Made by a program: the position numbers and the translations under genes. Of a DNA stretch of 51,144 bases, positions 16,086 to 25,544 are shown in pieces (position 1 is the stretch's first letter; each line of letters begins with the position of its first letter). This DNA is from Sphingobacteriales bacterium (GTDB lineage: Bacteria; Bacteroidota; Bacteroidia; Chitinophagales; Chitinophagaceae). The stretch lies in the NCBI GenBank assembly GCA_004295245.1, contig REAR01000066.1, forward strand, positions 1 to 51,144. Reading direction: 5' to 3'. Below the pieces are notes generated by a model. That model was given only the letters and a program-made list of their open reading frames with translations, was not told where the DNA came from and made no database searches.

Positions 16086-16811
16086 ATGGCAGCAAAAAAA
16101 ATTATTATTATTGGCGCCACAAGCGGTATAGGTGCAGCTATGGCAACGCTGTATGCACAACAAAACCATGTGGTGGGCATTAGTGGCAGGCGCAATGAAC
16201 GATTACTGCAATTGCAACAACAATACCCGGCACAAATACATATTGAATGTTTTGATGTTATGGGTAATTATAATAATGATCATCTGAAAGCATTAATAGC
16301 AAAAACGGGTGGTATGGATTTGCTGATTTATAATGCGGGCTATGGTGAAATTAGTAAAACACTAGACCCTGTTATTGAAAAAGAAACTACACTAACCAAT
16401 GTAAACGGCTTTATAGAAATTGTTGCCTTTGCGTTTAATTACTTTACAAACCAAGGCTACGGACAAATAGCAGCCACGTCTTCTATTGCTTCTAAACGTG
16501 GTAATAGTATGGCACCTGCTTACAGTGCCAGTAAGGCTTTTATGAGTACGTACATGGAAGGTTTGTACATGAAAGCTAAGAAAACAGCTTTATCGCAACT
16601 CTATATAACAGATGTGCAACCCGGTTTTGTTGCTACCAAAATGGCCAAAGGTACCGGCCGTTTTTGGGAAGCCCCCGTTGAAAAAGCAGCAGTACAAATA
16701 ATGGCTGCTATTGAAAAGAAAAAAATTAGGGTTTACATTACTAAACGCTGGTGGCTTTTTGGCAAACTAATGCCACTGCTACCCAATTTTATTTATCACC
16801 GTATTGGATAA
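16086..16811 (+). CDS. short-chain dehydrogenase/reductase
   Basis: This 241-residue SDR has the NAD(P)-binding GATSGIGA (10-17), NAG (83-85), catalytic Ser near 132-133 and YSASK (Y146, K150), so the active site is complete. R35/R36 after the second strand (SGRRNE) suggests preference for NADPH. A basic, hydrophobic C-terminal tail (KRWWLFGKLMPLLPNFIY) could touch the membrane, as in SDRs acting on lipid substrates. The substrate is unknown. It follows pcm on the same strand. Confidence 0.9.
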   Translation: MAAKKIIIIGATSGIGAAMATLYAQQNHVVGISGRRNERLLQLQQQYPAQIHIECFDVMGNYNNDHLKALIAKTGGMDLLIYNAGYGEISKTLDPVIEKETTLTNVNGFIEIVAFAFNYFTNQGYGQIAATSSIASKRGNSMAPAYSASKAFMSTYMEGLYMKAKKTALSQLYITDVQPGFVATKMAKGTGRFWEAPVEKAAVQIMAAIEKKKIRVYITKRWWLFGKLMPLLPNFIYHRIG

Positions 16812-16949
16812 AAAAAGCGCTGCCCAGTAGACACTGGCTGCGCTATAACCATCACCACTTTAGAGAGAAAAAGATTAAGTTATTAGGCGTTAAATTATAT
16901 TGCTTTTAGATGCAGTAAAAAGGTGTTTACATAAAAGCAATGTATAAAA

Positions 16950-16978
16950 AGAAAAGCCGGTTCGTACGAACCGGCTTT
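16950..16978 (-). terminator. terminator of the EVE-domain gene, perfect palindrome
   Basis: A 26-bp perfect palindrome at 16953-16978 (AAAGCCGGTTCGT and its complement) lies 20 bp past the stop of the minus-strand EVE gene. It is followed in that direction by TTCTTTTTAT. It could also stop read-through from the convergent SDR gene. Confidence 0.75.
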
Positions 16979-16998
16979 AATAACTTAGTTGCTGTAAT

Positions 16999-17412
16999 TT
17001 ATTTACCCTCGCCTGCCAGTTCCATTACAATCTTCCATTCTTCATCTGTTACGGGTTGCACACTTAAACGGCCCAGGCGAATGAGCGCCATATTTGCTAA
17101 GCGGTTGTCTTTTTTTAATTCGGCCAGGCTAACCGGCTTCTTTAATTTTTTATGCGGCGCAAAATCTACCACCACCCATGCTTCTTCATCGGTTGTAGGA
17201 TCTTGATAATGTTCTTTGGCTACTTTGGCTATGCCCACAATTTCTAACCCTTCATTACTGTGATAGAAAAAAGCGAGATCGCCTTTTTTCATTGCTTTTA
17301 AATTATTACGTGCGGCATAATTACGCACCCCATCCCAAAATGTTTGCTTGTCTTTTACCAGTTGCTCCCAACTGTATTTAAAAGGCTCTGACTTTACTAA
17401 CCAGTATGCCAT
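16999..17412 (-). CDS. EVE domain-containing protein
   Basis: This 137-residue protein is a single EVE (PUA-like) domain related to thymocyte nuclear protein 1. The opening MAYWLVKSEP, then W-x-G-V-R-N-Y-A-A-R-N-N and the KKGDLAFFYHSNEG strand-turn are diagnostic. EVE domains are thought to bind modified bases or nucleotides. No restriction or modification gene is nearby to suggest a ligand. The length is normal, and the gene has its own palindromic terminator. Confidence 0.92.
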   Translation of the reverse strand: MAYWLVKSEPFKYSWEQLVKDKQTFWDGVRNYAARNNLKAMKKGDLAFFYHSNEGLEIVGIAKVAKEHYQDPTTDEEAWVVVDFAPHKKLKKPVSLAELKKDNRLANMALIRLGRLSVQPVTDEEWKIVMELAGEGK

Positions 17413-17450
17413 GGTTGATTAAAAATTAAAAATGTATAATTAATAATTTA

Positions 17451-17508
17451 CAGCACAAGGGTGCGACGCAAGGATGCCCAATTGAAATACCAATGCCTGT
17501 TAACTACA
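17451..17508 (+). repeat. two-block intergenic repeat, copy 5
   Basis: Core GTGCGACGCAAG at 17461-17472, with the last base changed. A block like GCCTGTTAACTAC lies about 22 nt further on. It sits between two minus-strand genes. Confidence 0.65.
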
Positions 17509-17601
17509 ACAAAAAATAAACAAAGAAGGAGGCCAAACATTTTAAAAAGTTGATAGCAAGCGGTAGCTATTATCAAATTTTCAAATCAGCACAGTATCAA
17601 A

Positions 17602-19395
17602 TTATTCATCCAGCTTTAATACTGCTAAGAAGGCTTCCTGTGGTACTTCTACTGTTCCTATCTGGCGCATGCGCTTCTTTCCTTCTTTCTGTTTTTCTAA
17701 CAGTTTGCGTTTTCGACTGATATCGCCACCATAACATTTGGCGGTAACATCTTTACGCATGGCGCTAATGGTTTCGCGGGCAATTACTTTAGCACCAACA
17801 GCCGCCTGTATGGCAATTTGAAATTGCTGACGGGGTACCAGTTCTTTCAGCTTCTCGCATAGTTTACGACCAAAGTCTTGTGCACGCCCTCTGTGAATAA
17901 GGGCACTCAATGCATCCACTTTTTCTGCGTTCAGCAAAATATCCATCTTAATAATATCACTATCGCGGTAGCCGATGGGGTGATAATCAAACGATGCATA
18001 GCCGCGTGTTTGGCTTTTCAGTTTATCGTAAAAATCAAATACAATTTCTGTTAAGGGCATTTCAAAAATCAGCTCAACACGGGTTTGTGTTAAATAGCTT
18101 TGATTAATTAATATACCGCGTTTGCCCAGGCAAAGCGTCATTATATTACCTATGTATTCTGGTTTGGAAATTATTTGGGCTTTAATGTAAGGCTCTTCAA
18201 TTCTGTCAATCTTTGTAGGGTCGGGCATTTCTGTTGGGTTGTTTACCACTACCTTTTCGCCTTTGCTGGTATATGCAATAAAGCTAACGTTGGGCACGGT
18301 GGTAATTACAGTTTGGTCAAATTCACGTTCTAACCGTTCTTGTATAATTTCCATATGCAGCATACCCAAAAAGCCGCAACGGAAACCAAAACCCAATGCC
18401 TGAGAAGTTTCTAATTCATATGTTAGTGAAGCGTCGTTTAATTGCAATTTATCCATACACTCCCGTAGCTCTTCAAAATCATCTGTTACCACCGGAAAGA
18501 TACCGGCAAATACCATGGGCTTCACTTCCTGAAAGCCGGTAATGGGTTCTTGTGTGGGGTTGCTGGTTAAGGTAAGCGTATCGCCCACTTTTACTTCCTT
18601 GGCATTTTTTATACCAGTAATAATATAGCCCACATCGCCACAGGTAACGGTTTGCTTTTCGGTCATCTTTAATTTTAAGATGCCCACTTCATCTGCATTA
18701 TAACTTTGATCAGTACTAACAAATTTTACTTTATCGCCCTTGTTAATACGGCCATTTAAAACACGGTAGTAAACAATAATACCTCGAAAACTATTGAAAA
18801 CACTGTCAAAAATCAATGCTTGCAAGGGCGCATCGGGGTTACCTTGCGGTGCAGGTATCCGTTCTACAATTGCTTCCAGCACTTTATCAACCCCCAAGCC
18901 AGTACGGCCGCTGGCGTGTAATATTTCTTCGCGTTTGCAGCCAATCAGCTCCACTATCTGATCTTCCACTTCTTCAATCATGGCGCCATCCATGTCAATT
19001 TTATTAATCACGGGTATAATCTCCAAATCATTATCAATAGCCAAATAGAGGTTACTAATAGTTTGGGCCTGTATGCCCTGTGTAGCATCTACCAATAGTA
19101 ACGCACCCTCGCAAGCAGCAAGTGCACGGCTCACTTCATAGCTAAAGTCAACATGGCCGGGTGTATCTATCAGATTTAAAATATACTCCTGCTTATTAGT
19201 GTGTTTATAATTAATCTGAATGGCGTGGCTCTTAATGGTAATTCCCTTTTCCCGCTCCAGGTCCATATCATCAAGCACCTGATCCATCATATCCCTATCG
19301 CTGATGGTGCCGGTACTTTGTAAAAGGCGATCTGCAAGGGTGCTTTTTCCGTGGTCAATATGGGCTATAATGCAAAAATTCCGTATCTGCTTCAT
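17602..19395 (-). CDS. lepA: translation elongation factor 4 (LepA)
   Basis: LepA is a ribosomal GTPase linked to translation under stress and to ribosome assembly. The 597-residue length is exact for the family. The G1 motif AHIDHGKS lies at about residues 10-17, switch II is [12 protein letters not shown] and the G4 motif is NKIDMDGA. The LepA-specific C-terminal region includes [16 protein letters not shown] and [25 protein letters not shown], of which only the pattern matters here. It acts in the cytoplasm and appears monocistronic. Confidence 0.97.
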   Translation of the reverse strand: MKQIRNFCIIAHIDHGKSTLADRLLQSTGTISDRDMMDQVLDDMDLEREKGITIKSHAIQINYKHTNKQEYILNLIDTPGHVDFSYEVSRALAACEGALLLVDATQGIQAQTISNLYLAIDNDLEIIPVINKIDMDGAMIEEVEDQIVELIGCKREEILHASGRTGLGVDKVLEAIVERIPAPQGNPDAPLQALIFDSVFNSFRGIIVYYRVLNGRINKGDKVKFVSTDQSYNADEVGILKLKMTEKQTVTCGDVGYIITGIKNAKEVKVGDTLTLTSNPTQEPITGFQEVKPMVFAGIFPVVTDDFEELRECMDKLQLNDASLTYELETSQALGFGFRCGFLGMLHMEIIQERLEREFDQTVITTVPNVSFIAYTSKGEKVVVNNPTEMPDPTKIDRIEEPYIKAQIISKPEYIGNIMTLCLGKRGILINQSYLTQTRVELIFEMPLTEIVFDFYDKLKSQTRGYASFDYHPIGYRDSDIIKMDILLNAEKVDALSALIHRGRAQDFGRKLCEKLKELVPRQQFQIAIQAAVGAKVIARETISAMRKDVTAKCYGGDISRKRKLLEKQKEGKKRMRQIGTVEVPQEAFLAVLKLDE

Positions 19396-19549
19396 GTATC
19401 TTTTTTATCCGTTAAATGCGGGGCAAAACTAAGGAAAAGCGGGGGAATTAATGGGATAATGTGCTTATTTGAAAATTTGATGATGGTTGCCGCCGTGGAG
19501 CATTACTTTCGCATTTAACCTTCTTCATTTTGCGTTTTTCATTTTAAGT

Positions 19550-19601
19550 ATGCCAGCAGTAGTTTTTTATGGCAGCAGCCGTTGCCACGCTCGGTTCATC
19601 T
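19550..19601 (-). repeat. decayed two-block intergenic repeat
   Basis: GTTGCCACGCTC at 19581-19592 sits where the core would be. ATGCCAGC at 19550-19557 lies 23 nt before it, matching the family spacing. GTTCATC follows, as in other copies. Confidence 0.45.
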
Positions 19602-19685
19602 TATTGTTATTAATGAAACATGCTATAGCTGTTTAACCAGTGTTTATGAACGGACATTGGAACAATTAAACACAATAGTAGAACC

Positions 19686-20636
19686 CTATTTTCTTAGATG
19701 TACATACATTTCATGCATCACTTCCATATGAGGCGCTGTTAATACAGCCAACCCTGCTATTAAGAAAATCACTATCGATTCTGCAGAGCTGAACATGACT
19801 CCTAAAAACCCAAATACAGCAATACCGACCAAGGCTAAAATACTGTATAGTAAAATTTGTTTAACAACAATTGAAGGTGATAGCGATGTATTCTTACACA
19901 AATAGCTAAAAATATTTTTTAAAGAAACGGTTGAATGCCATACTATAAAATAAAACATAAAGCCAGTAAGCAATGGCAGGTTATAAAGTATAACAATTAG
20001 TATTGCCGACTGAGCAAAAACTATAAGTAGTTGTTTTTTTGTAATACCGTACTTAAAAAAATAAGCTATACCAAAGGTTAAAAATAAAGCTATAAACATT
20101 ATAATTATAAATACGCTGTTTTGTGTTACCATCAATAATGTATCAGTAGCAAACCCCGAAGAACTGTAAGCATTTAATAAAGGTTTAATTTCAGCAACGT
20201 TGCACAACAATAGAAAAGATAAAATAGTGAAGCCATAAAACAAGGCCACCAATTTACCCAGCCACGTATTTAATTTAAGTAAATACAAATCTGTTTCACC
20301 AAAGTGAAAAGCAGCTAAAATCAGAAAAAGAATTAAACCAACCACCGAATTTAGCCAAAGTAATATTGCATATAGTATTAAACGTAACAGGTATATTCTC
20401 AAAAATTTATACTGTGAGAAATTGGCATTTGTATGCTCACTATTCCTGCTGGCAACCAGCAAGTCTGCAGCACCATGAGGTATACCGAGCACAATAATAC
20501 CCACGGCAAATAAAAGTATCTGCATTTTCCAGCTTGTAACATGTATAGTTTGATGCCAAAAAACAAATATTAACCCAATTAATAAGATTACTATCTTATA
20601 AAAGCTAATACCAATAATAGTAGAAAGTCTTTTCAT
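19686..20636 (-). CDS. blh: Brp/Blh family beta-carotene 15,15'-dioxygenase
   Basis: Blh cleaves beta-carotene into retinal, the chromophore of the rhodopsin encoded just upstream. The 316-residue product is an integral membrane protein with many hydrophobic helices. Family motifs are present: GIPHGAADLL, FHFGETD, FYFIVWHSTVSLKN and APHMEVMHEMY. Their histidines should bind the active-site iron. I start it at ATG 20636 and reject an earlier TTG at 20663, because that TTG lies inside a strong hairpin. The gene is 57 bp downstream of the rhodopsin gene on the same strand. Genes for beta-carotene synthesis are not in the window. Confidence 0.92.
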   Translation of the reverse strand: MKRLSTIIGISFYKIVILLIGLIFVFWHQTIHVTSWKMQILLFAVGIIVLGIPHGAADLLVASRNSEHTNANFSQYKFLRIYLLRLILYAILLWLNSVVGLILFLILAAFHFGETDLYLLKLNTWLGKLVALFYGFTILSFLLLCNVAEIKPLLNAYSSSGFATDTLLMVTQNSVFIIIMFIALFLTFGIAYFFKYGITKKQLLIVFAQSAILIVILYNLPLLTGFMFYFIVWHSTVSLKNIFSYLCKNTSLSPSIVVKQILLYSILALVGIAVFGFLGVMFSSAESIVIFLIAGLAVLTAPHMEVMHEMYVHLRK

Positions 20637-20652
20637 TACTGTTCTAAAAGTA

Positions 20653-20686
20653 AAAAGTGACAAGTTAATTTTAACTTGTCACTTTT
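20653..20686 (-). terminator. hairpin between rhodopsin and blh genes
   Basis: AAAAGTGACAAGTTAA (20653-20668) pairs perfectly with TTAACTTGTCACTTTT (20671-20686). In the direction of transcription the stem is followed by TACTTTTAG. It may be a partial terminator giving more rhodopsin than Blh mRNA, or a stem that stabilises the rhodopsin transcript. Confidence 0.65.
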
Positions 20687-20693
20687 ATATAAA

Positions 20694-21434
20694 TTATGCT
20701 GTTACCGGTTGTTTGCTATCAGACTGAGCTAGCGCATATATTACTAAACCAAAGCCTATTTTATTAATGGCATCGCCAATATTATAAATAATATCCAGCG
20801 ATACACCTTCCAATATTTTCATACCAAATAAACCACCTTCTGTTCCGGCAATATAGCCAACAGGATAAATGGCCCAACCTACTAATACAAACCAAGCAAG
20901 CGTTTTATTAGCTTTTTTAACAGCGTTTCCAGCATTGTTTGCAAGTTTGGCTACTTCTCCAAACCATATTAAATAAACAATATAAAAATAACCGATACTA
21001 CTAACAAAACCCCAGATCCAGCTTTGCTTCTCAGCTGGGTAAATTGCTTCTCCAATATAACCTGTAACTAACATAAATACAGAAGCTGTAATCAATTTCC
21101 ATAACAACCCAATTTTAGCTCCCGCTTTTTTTGTAATAAGATAAAACTCAACACACATTAGAGGTACCGTAAGCAACCAATCAACATACCTGAAAAAAGT
21201 GGGAGATTGATTTGTTGCCAAATTGTAATCTCGCATGTAATAATAGTGTACTGCTGCAATGAAAGTAATAAGACCCGAAACTAAAATGGATGTCCGCCAT
21301 TTTTTATCTGTATTCCACATTTCAAAAAAGAAAAATACAGATGCTCCTAACATGGCCATACAGCCTACAAAAAAAGTAAACGCCACATAATTTGAATTCG
21401 AGATCGGAAGAATCTCAAGCAATGTCTGATTCAT
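20694..21434 (-). CDS. proteorhodopsin, light-driven proton pump
   Basis: This 246-residue seven-helix rhodopsin should pump protons outward in light. The helix C motif RYVDWLLTVPLMCVE gives D85 (proton acceptor), T89 and E96 (donor), the DTE pattern of proton-pumping proteorhodopsins. H63 in AAVHYYYMRDY matches the histidine paired with the counter-ion aspartate. D221 and K225 (YNIGDAINKIGFG) supply the second counter-ion and the retinal Schiff-base lysine. The tuning position, eight residues after D85, is M93, which goes with green absorption. W141-G142 at the helix E position of bacteriorhodopsin Trp137-Trp138 leaves the fenestration associated with carotenoid antennae. Blh follows in the same operon. 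Confidence 0.95.
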   Translation of the reverse strand: MNQTLLEILPISNSNYVAFTFFVGCMAMLGASVFFFFEMWNTDKKWRTSILVSGLITFIAAVHYYYMRDYNLATNQSPTFFRYVDWLLTVPLMCVEFYLITKKAGAKIGLLWKLITASVFMLVTGYIGEAIYPAEKQSWIWGFVSSIGYFYIVYLIWFGEVAKLANNAGNAVKKANKTLAWFVLVGWAIYPVGYIAGTEGGLFGMKILEGVSLDIIYNIGDAINKIGFGLVIYALAQSDSKQPVTA

Positions 21435-21453
21435 TGTTATTAAGTTTTTATTG

Positions 21454-21486
21454 AAAAGTTATTTAATACCGTAGTATAACAGTCAA
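21454..21486 (-). promoter_or_regulatory. possible promoter of the rhodopsin-blh operon
   Basis: On the minus strand TTG (21484-21486) and TAACTTTT (21454-21461) are separated by 22 nt, close to the Bacteroidota TTG-N19-TAnnTTTG promoter. The -7 box ends 19 bp before the start codon. This is a match by eye only. Confidence 0.35.
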
Positions 21487-21636
21487 CATTTTCAGTTTGT
21501 TCTGAAAATTTAAAAATTATTTGTTTAACAAACCCTGTCTTATTTTTGGCATAAACCTTACGAAAAGTACAGACTGCCGCTGTTAGCTGGTTAGCTTTCC
21601 ATTTTCGAAGAATATTTATAACAATAAAACGAGTTT

Positions 21637-22410
21637 ATGATAATTGGAGATAGAATATGCGCCAACTGCAACCAAGGTTATTATGGCAATTTTTGTAACA
21701 ACTGCGGACAAAAAGATGCGCACCGTTATACGCTTACACATATTTTACATGAAATGGTGCATTTATTTACGCATGCCGATAAAGGCATTTTTTCTTTTGC
21801 CGCCAATATTATAACCAAGCCCGGTACAATAGCGCTAGACCTGGTAGAAGGAAAACGGAAAAAGTATTTTAACCTGTTTCAATACCTGCTGATAATTGTA
21901 GGTATTACCACCTTTTTAATTGCAAAAACGCATTTTTTAGAAATAACAATGCAGAATATTAACAGCTTTAACAACACTAAAATGAGTGCCCAGCTGGCCA
22001 ATTTGCAGCAGCAGTCTGCAGCCGTTTTACAGAAATATAATAATATTCTGCAAATGGTTTTAATACCTGTATTTGCCCTATTCTCCTGGCTTTTTTTAGG
22101 CAGGCGCAAATATAATTACGCAGAAAACGTAGTGCTGCACACTGCCGGCAGTGCACAAACCAATACTATTGCCATTGTTACCACACTGTGTTTTTTTATA
22201 AGCAGCAACAAGTCTTTTTTTCTCATCATGACAATTATCTCATTGTTCATTATGTTACTCTCATTTGCACTTTGTTATCGCCAATTCTATAAAATATCAT
22301 GGGGTAAAGCACTCTTATTTGCTTTGTTGGTTTATATATGTTCTTACATTGTACAAATGGTTTTTGTTACTGTAATAATGATAGCCTATTTATTAATTAC
22401 CTGGCACTAA
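21637..22410 (+). CDS. DUF3667 domain zinc-ribbon membrane protein
   Basis: The 257-residue protein starts with a zinc ribbon, C8-x2-C11 and C20-x2-C23 (ICANCNQGYYGNFCNNCGQ). A conserved amphipathic segment (HILHEMVHLFTHADKGIFSF) follows, then about five transmembrane helices from residue 83 to the end. This is the DUF3667 arrangement widespread in Bacteroidota, with no known function. It is divergent from the rhodopsin operon across about 200 bp and is followed after 28 bp by a GNAT gene on the same strand. Confidence 0.85.
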   Translation: MIIGDRICANCNQGYYGNFCNNCGQKDAHRYTLTHILHEMVHLFTHADKGIFSFAANIITKPGTIALDLVEGKRKKYFNLFQYLLIIVGITTFLIAKTHFLEITMQNINSFNNTKMSAQLANLQQQSAAVLQKYNNILQMVLIPVFALFSWLFLGRRKYNYAENVVLHTAGSAQTNTIAIVTTLCFFISSNKSFFLIMTIISLFIMLLSFALCYRQFYKISWGKALLFALLVYICSYIVQMVFVTVIMIAYLLITWH

Positions 22411-22438
22411 ATTTCTATTTCTTTTAAATCATCATTAT

Positions 22439-22963
22439 ATGTCTATTTTAAAAGCCAACACTGCTGATATACCACATTTGTTACAGTTGGTTAACAGTGC
22501 TTTTCGTGGCCCTGCTTCTAAACAAGGCTGGACCACCGAAGCCGATTTACTGGAAGGTGAATTAAGAATTGATGCTGCTGGCATTGAAGCAATGCTACAA
22601 GACCCAACAGCCACCATTTTAAAACACATAAACACCGACGGAGCAATTGATGGTTGTGTATACCTGCAACAACAAGGGCTGCAATTATACCTTGGCATGC
22701 TTTCTGTTAGCCCTACATTACAAGGCGCCGGCATTGGTAAAATGTTACTGGCTGCAGCAGAAACCCATGCCATTGCCTGCCAGTGCAGTAGTATTGTTAT
22801 GCGTGTAATAAGTGTAAGAAAAGAATTAGTAGCCTGGTACCTGCGCCATCACTACAAGCTTACGGGTATAAAAGAAGCATTTTCTGTAAATGAAAAATTT
22901 GGCCGGCCTACACAAACACTGGAGTTTGATATTTTAGAAAAAGAATTAACGCCTGCTTTTTAA
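22439..22963 (+). CDS. GNAT family N-acetyltransferase
   Basis: This 174-residue acyltransferase has the GNAT fold: an N-terminal HLLQLVNSAFRGP helix, then the acetyl-CoA loop SPTLQGAGIGKMLL (about 92-105, Q-x-x-G-x-G) and the C-terminal WYLRHHYKLTGIKE strand. It would transfer an acetyl group to an unidentified amine. It follows the DUF3667 gene closely and converges on the exonuclease gene with only two bases between their stops. No substrate clue comes from context. Confidence 0.85.
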   Translation: MSILKANTADIPHLLQLVNSAFRGPASKQGWTTEADLLEGELRIDAAGIEAMLQDPTATILKHINTDGAIDGCVYLQQQGLQLYLGMLSVSPTLQGAGIGKMLLAAAETHAIACQCSSIVMRVISVRKELVAWYLRHHYKLTGIKEAFSVNEKFGRPTQTLEFDILEKELTPAF

Positions 22964-22965
22964 TT

Positions 22966-24291
22966 TTATATAGCAATACTCAGTTTCCGTTCCGGAAACT
23001 TATCGGCATATTCATACACCAGACCACGGATGTAATCATTATCCGGGTAAGGAGTAATAATTTCTTTGAGCGCTTTTACAGATTGTAATACCTGCTGCTC
23101 TTTCACGATACCCATACCCACAAAACGCCCTTCTTCCATCAAAATATAATTATCCGCTTCATCCCTTAAAACAAAAGTGGGTAATTGTTCTTTTAAACTG
23201 CTTACAGCTTTTTGCACCCTTTTGTTATAATGAGAATAATTAACCGTTGGTTTATCTATTACCCTTGCTTTAGATGTAAAACAAAAAGCTTCATGCAGTT
23301 CATATTCTTCCACCAACTTGCGCAACAACACCTGCCCTTCATGCAACAGATTAAATGTGTATACTGCAGGCAGGTTCTTTTTCTTTCGCTCTATAAATAG
23401 CCGCAGGTAACCATTCTGGTCTTCATAAGTATATAGTCCATACTCGTAATGAAATCGCTTCTGGCTGCGGTTATAAGGCGGCCACAGGCGCCGTATCTCC
23501 ACACTTTCCAGTATCAATGCACTTAACTCGCTGCTGCATACCTTAAAGCTTACAGAAAAAATCTTTCTTAAAAATTCTTGCTTACGTTTACTGCTATCAT
23601 TATTGCTAAAATGACTGCATACCCGCTGGCGCAGGTTTACAGCTTTGCCTATATATAAAATTTTTCCTTTCTCATCATGAAAATAGTATACGCCGGCGTC
23701 ACCGGGCAGTTGATTTACAAAACTGGCATCTAAATTTGGGGGCAGGTATTGCTCTTTATTTTTTCCCTTCAGCATTTTTATTACCTCACCATTCACATCA
23801 TTTGCCTGTATTTTTTCAAACAAGGCTACAGTAGCAATAACATCACCAATGGCACGGTGGCGATTATTAATAGGTATTTCTAGCTGTCGGCATAAATTAC
23901 CAAGGCTATAGCTTGCCAGCCCCGGAAAAACCTTGCGGGCCATTCGTACAGTGCAAAGCTTACGTACATTTAAAACATATCCAGCTTGCTGCAGGTGGTG
24001 CTTAATAAATGAGTAATCAAAATTTACATTGTGTGCTACAAATATGCGGTCGCTCAGCAGGTTAAAAATATTTGCTGCCAGTGCTTCAAAGCCCGGTGCA
24101 TTGGCAACCATTTCGTTGGTAATGCTGGTTAACGCTGTAATGTATTTAGGTATGGGCTGGTGCGGGTTAATAAGCGTATGAAATCGGCCTTCTTCTTCTA
24201 CCCCATTATGAAGCACAATAGCAATTTCTGTTATGCCGCCTGCTGCAGCATAAGAGCCCGTGGTTTCAATATCAATAATTGCAAATTTCAT
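22966..24291 (-). CDS. DEDDh exonuclease fused to GIY-YIG nuclease domain
   Basis: This 441-residue protein joins two nucleases. Residues 1-165 are a DnaQ-like 3'-5' exonuclease with D7 and E9 (FAIIDIETTG), D92 (NVNFDYSF), H145 and D150 (RHRAIGD), so its catalytic set is complete. Residues about 195-280 are a UvrC/Cho-type GIY-YIG domain with GVYYF and YIGKAVNLRQRV (R221). The C-terminal region is less conserved. Such DNA polymerase III epsilon/GIY-YIG fusions are known and are presumed to act in DNA repair. The gene appears monocistronic. Confidence 0.88.
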   Translation of the reverse strand: MKFAIIDIETTGSYAAAGGITEIAIVLHNGVEEEGRFHTLINPHQPIPKYITALTSITNEMVANAPGFEALAANIFNLLSDRIFVAHNVNFDYSFIKHHLQQAGYVLNVRKLCTVRMARKVFPGLASYSLGNLCRQLEIPINNRHRAIGDVIATVALFEKIQANDVNGEVIKMLKGKNKEQYLPPNLDASFVNQLPGDAGVYYFHDEKGKILYIGKAVNLRQRVCSHFSNNDSSKRKQEFLRKIFSVSFKVCSSELSALILESVEIRRLWPPYNRSQKRFHYEYGLYTYEDQNGYLRLFIERKKKNLPAVYTFNLLHEGQVLLRKLVEEYELHEAFCFTSKARVIDKPTVNYSHYNKRVQKAVSSLKEQLPTFVLRDEADNYILMEEGRFVGMGIVKEQQVLQSVKALKEIITPYPDNDYIRGLVYEYADKFPERKLSIAI

Positions 24292-24373
24292 TAGCAGTTA
24301 AACGAAATGCAATTTCGTAAAATAGCTGGTACACCAACTTTTTTTTGCTAATTTTTTTAGAATATTTTTTTTC

Positions 24374-25396
24374 TTACAAACCTACCTGCATTTTTTGGGT
24401 ACGCATATTTTTTAAAGTGGGGTCCATTGCAATGGCCTGATCGCATAGCTGCTGGCCTTTTTGGGTATCGCCTTTTTTCTGATAAGCCATGCCAATCATA
24501 TACAAGGCACGGGCATTCTTTTTATCGTACAATAAAATTTTATCCCAATAATCTATTGCATCCTGGTATTTACCAATTTTATAATACACATCGGCTACAC
24601 CATAAAGCAACGTAACATCGGCTGGTTTTTTTTCCAGCACTTTCTTCATTGCTTCTATGCATTTATCTGCCTGCCCCAGACCAAGATAAGAAACGGAAAG
24701 GTTTTCATAATAATCATTGTCTGTTTTATAGCCCCGAGCGGCTGCCAGTTCGTAATACTTAATCGCATTCACATCATCTGGTATTGCAGCAAAATTCAAT
24801 GCGGTTTCATATATCCAGCGGGGTTTTGTAGTGTCTGTTTGTATGGCTTGTACAAAATAAGGTGCCGCACTCCGGTAATTACTCATATCTACAAAGCTTC
24901 TGCCAATTATGTAAGGTATTTCTGCATTGGCAGGTTCTTCTTTTAATGCGTTTTGCAAGTACGGAAAAGCTTGCCCGTAATCCTCCATCTCATAATAACT
25001 TTTGCCAATTATATAATTAGTTTTAAGTGGTGCTTTTAATTCCTGTGCCTTTTTTGCATACTGAATTGCTTCGTTCCATTTGCGGGTCCAAAAATAAAGA
25101 TTGGCCATTTGCGCATTTACTTCTGCATCGTTGGCATTTTTCTTTAAAACCTCAGTAAAAGATTGCTTAGCTAAATCATATTTGCGTTGCTCTGCATATA
25201 CCAACCCCAATTCTTTATGGGCTGCGGTATTGCTTGCATTTAGTAGTACCGATTTTTGAAAATGATTTTGTGCCACCTGCCAGCGCCTTTCGCCTTTTGC
25301 CTTAATACCTTCCTGTAAAAAATAATCAGCACTATCGGTTTGTGCCAAAGTGGTAAAAGAAGTGATTACCAAAATTAGGATAAGCAGGTTTTTCAT
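24374..25396 (-). CDS. secreted tetratricopeptide-repeat protein
   Basis: The 340-residue product has a signal peptide (about 1-18, LLILILVITSFTTLAQ). TPR units then run almost end to end, roughly eight or nine, for example AHKELGLVYAEQRKYDLAKQ, NAQMANLYFWTRKWNEAIQY and ALYMIGMAYQKKGDTQKGQQ (patterns only). It is probably a periplasmic scaffold for protein interactions. No partner is evident. The next gene upstream on the same strand is glgB, separated by about 150 bp that hold a copy of the two-block repeat. Confidence 0.85.
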   Translation of the reverse strand: MKNLLILILVITSFTTLAQTDSADYFLQEGIKAKGERRWQVAQNHFQKSVLLNASNTAAHKELGLVYAEQRKYDLAKQSFTEVLKKNANDAEVNAQMANLYFWTRKWNEAIQYAKKAQELKAPLKTNYIIGKSYYEMEDYGQAFPYLQNALKEEPANAEIPYIIGRSFVDMSNYRSAAPYFVQAIQTDTTKPRWIYETALNFAAIPDDVNAIKYYELAAARGYKTDNDYYENLSVSYLGLGQADKCIEAMKKVLEKKPADVTLLYGVADVYYKIGKYQDAIDYWDKILLYDKKNARALYMIGMAYQKKGDTQKGQQLCDQAIAMDPTLKNMRTQKMQVGL

Positions 25397-25460
25397 ATTG
25401 AAAGTTTAATACTCTAAGTTACCAATCAGCCGGCGTATGCATAAATTAATCTTTATTGTT

Positions 25461-25511
25461 GGCAACCAGCTTTTTTTGTACTATTTAACATTGTTGCGTC
25501 GCACTCTTCAG
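25461..25511 (-). repeat. two-block intergenic repeat, copy 6
   Basis: Block GGCAACCAGC at 25461-25470; reverse core GTTGCGTCGCAC at 25493-25504, 22 nt away. It lies between two minus-strand genes. Confidence 0.75.
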
Positions 25512-25544
25512 CATTTAATAGCTACTCAGCATTTTTTACAAGTA

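Noticed and set aside
20637-20663. TTG start for blh nine codons upstream
   Set aside because: The codon is buried in the perfect hairpin between the two genes, and an ATG gives a normal membrane-protein start.
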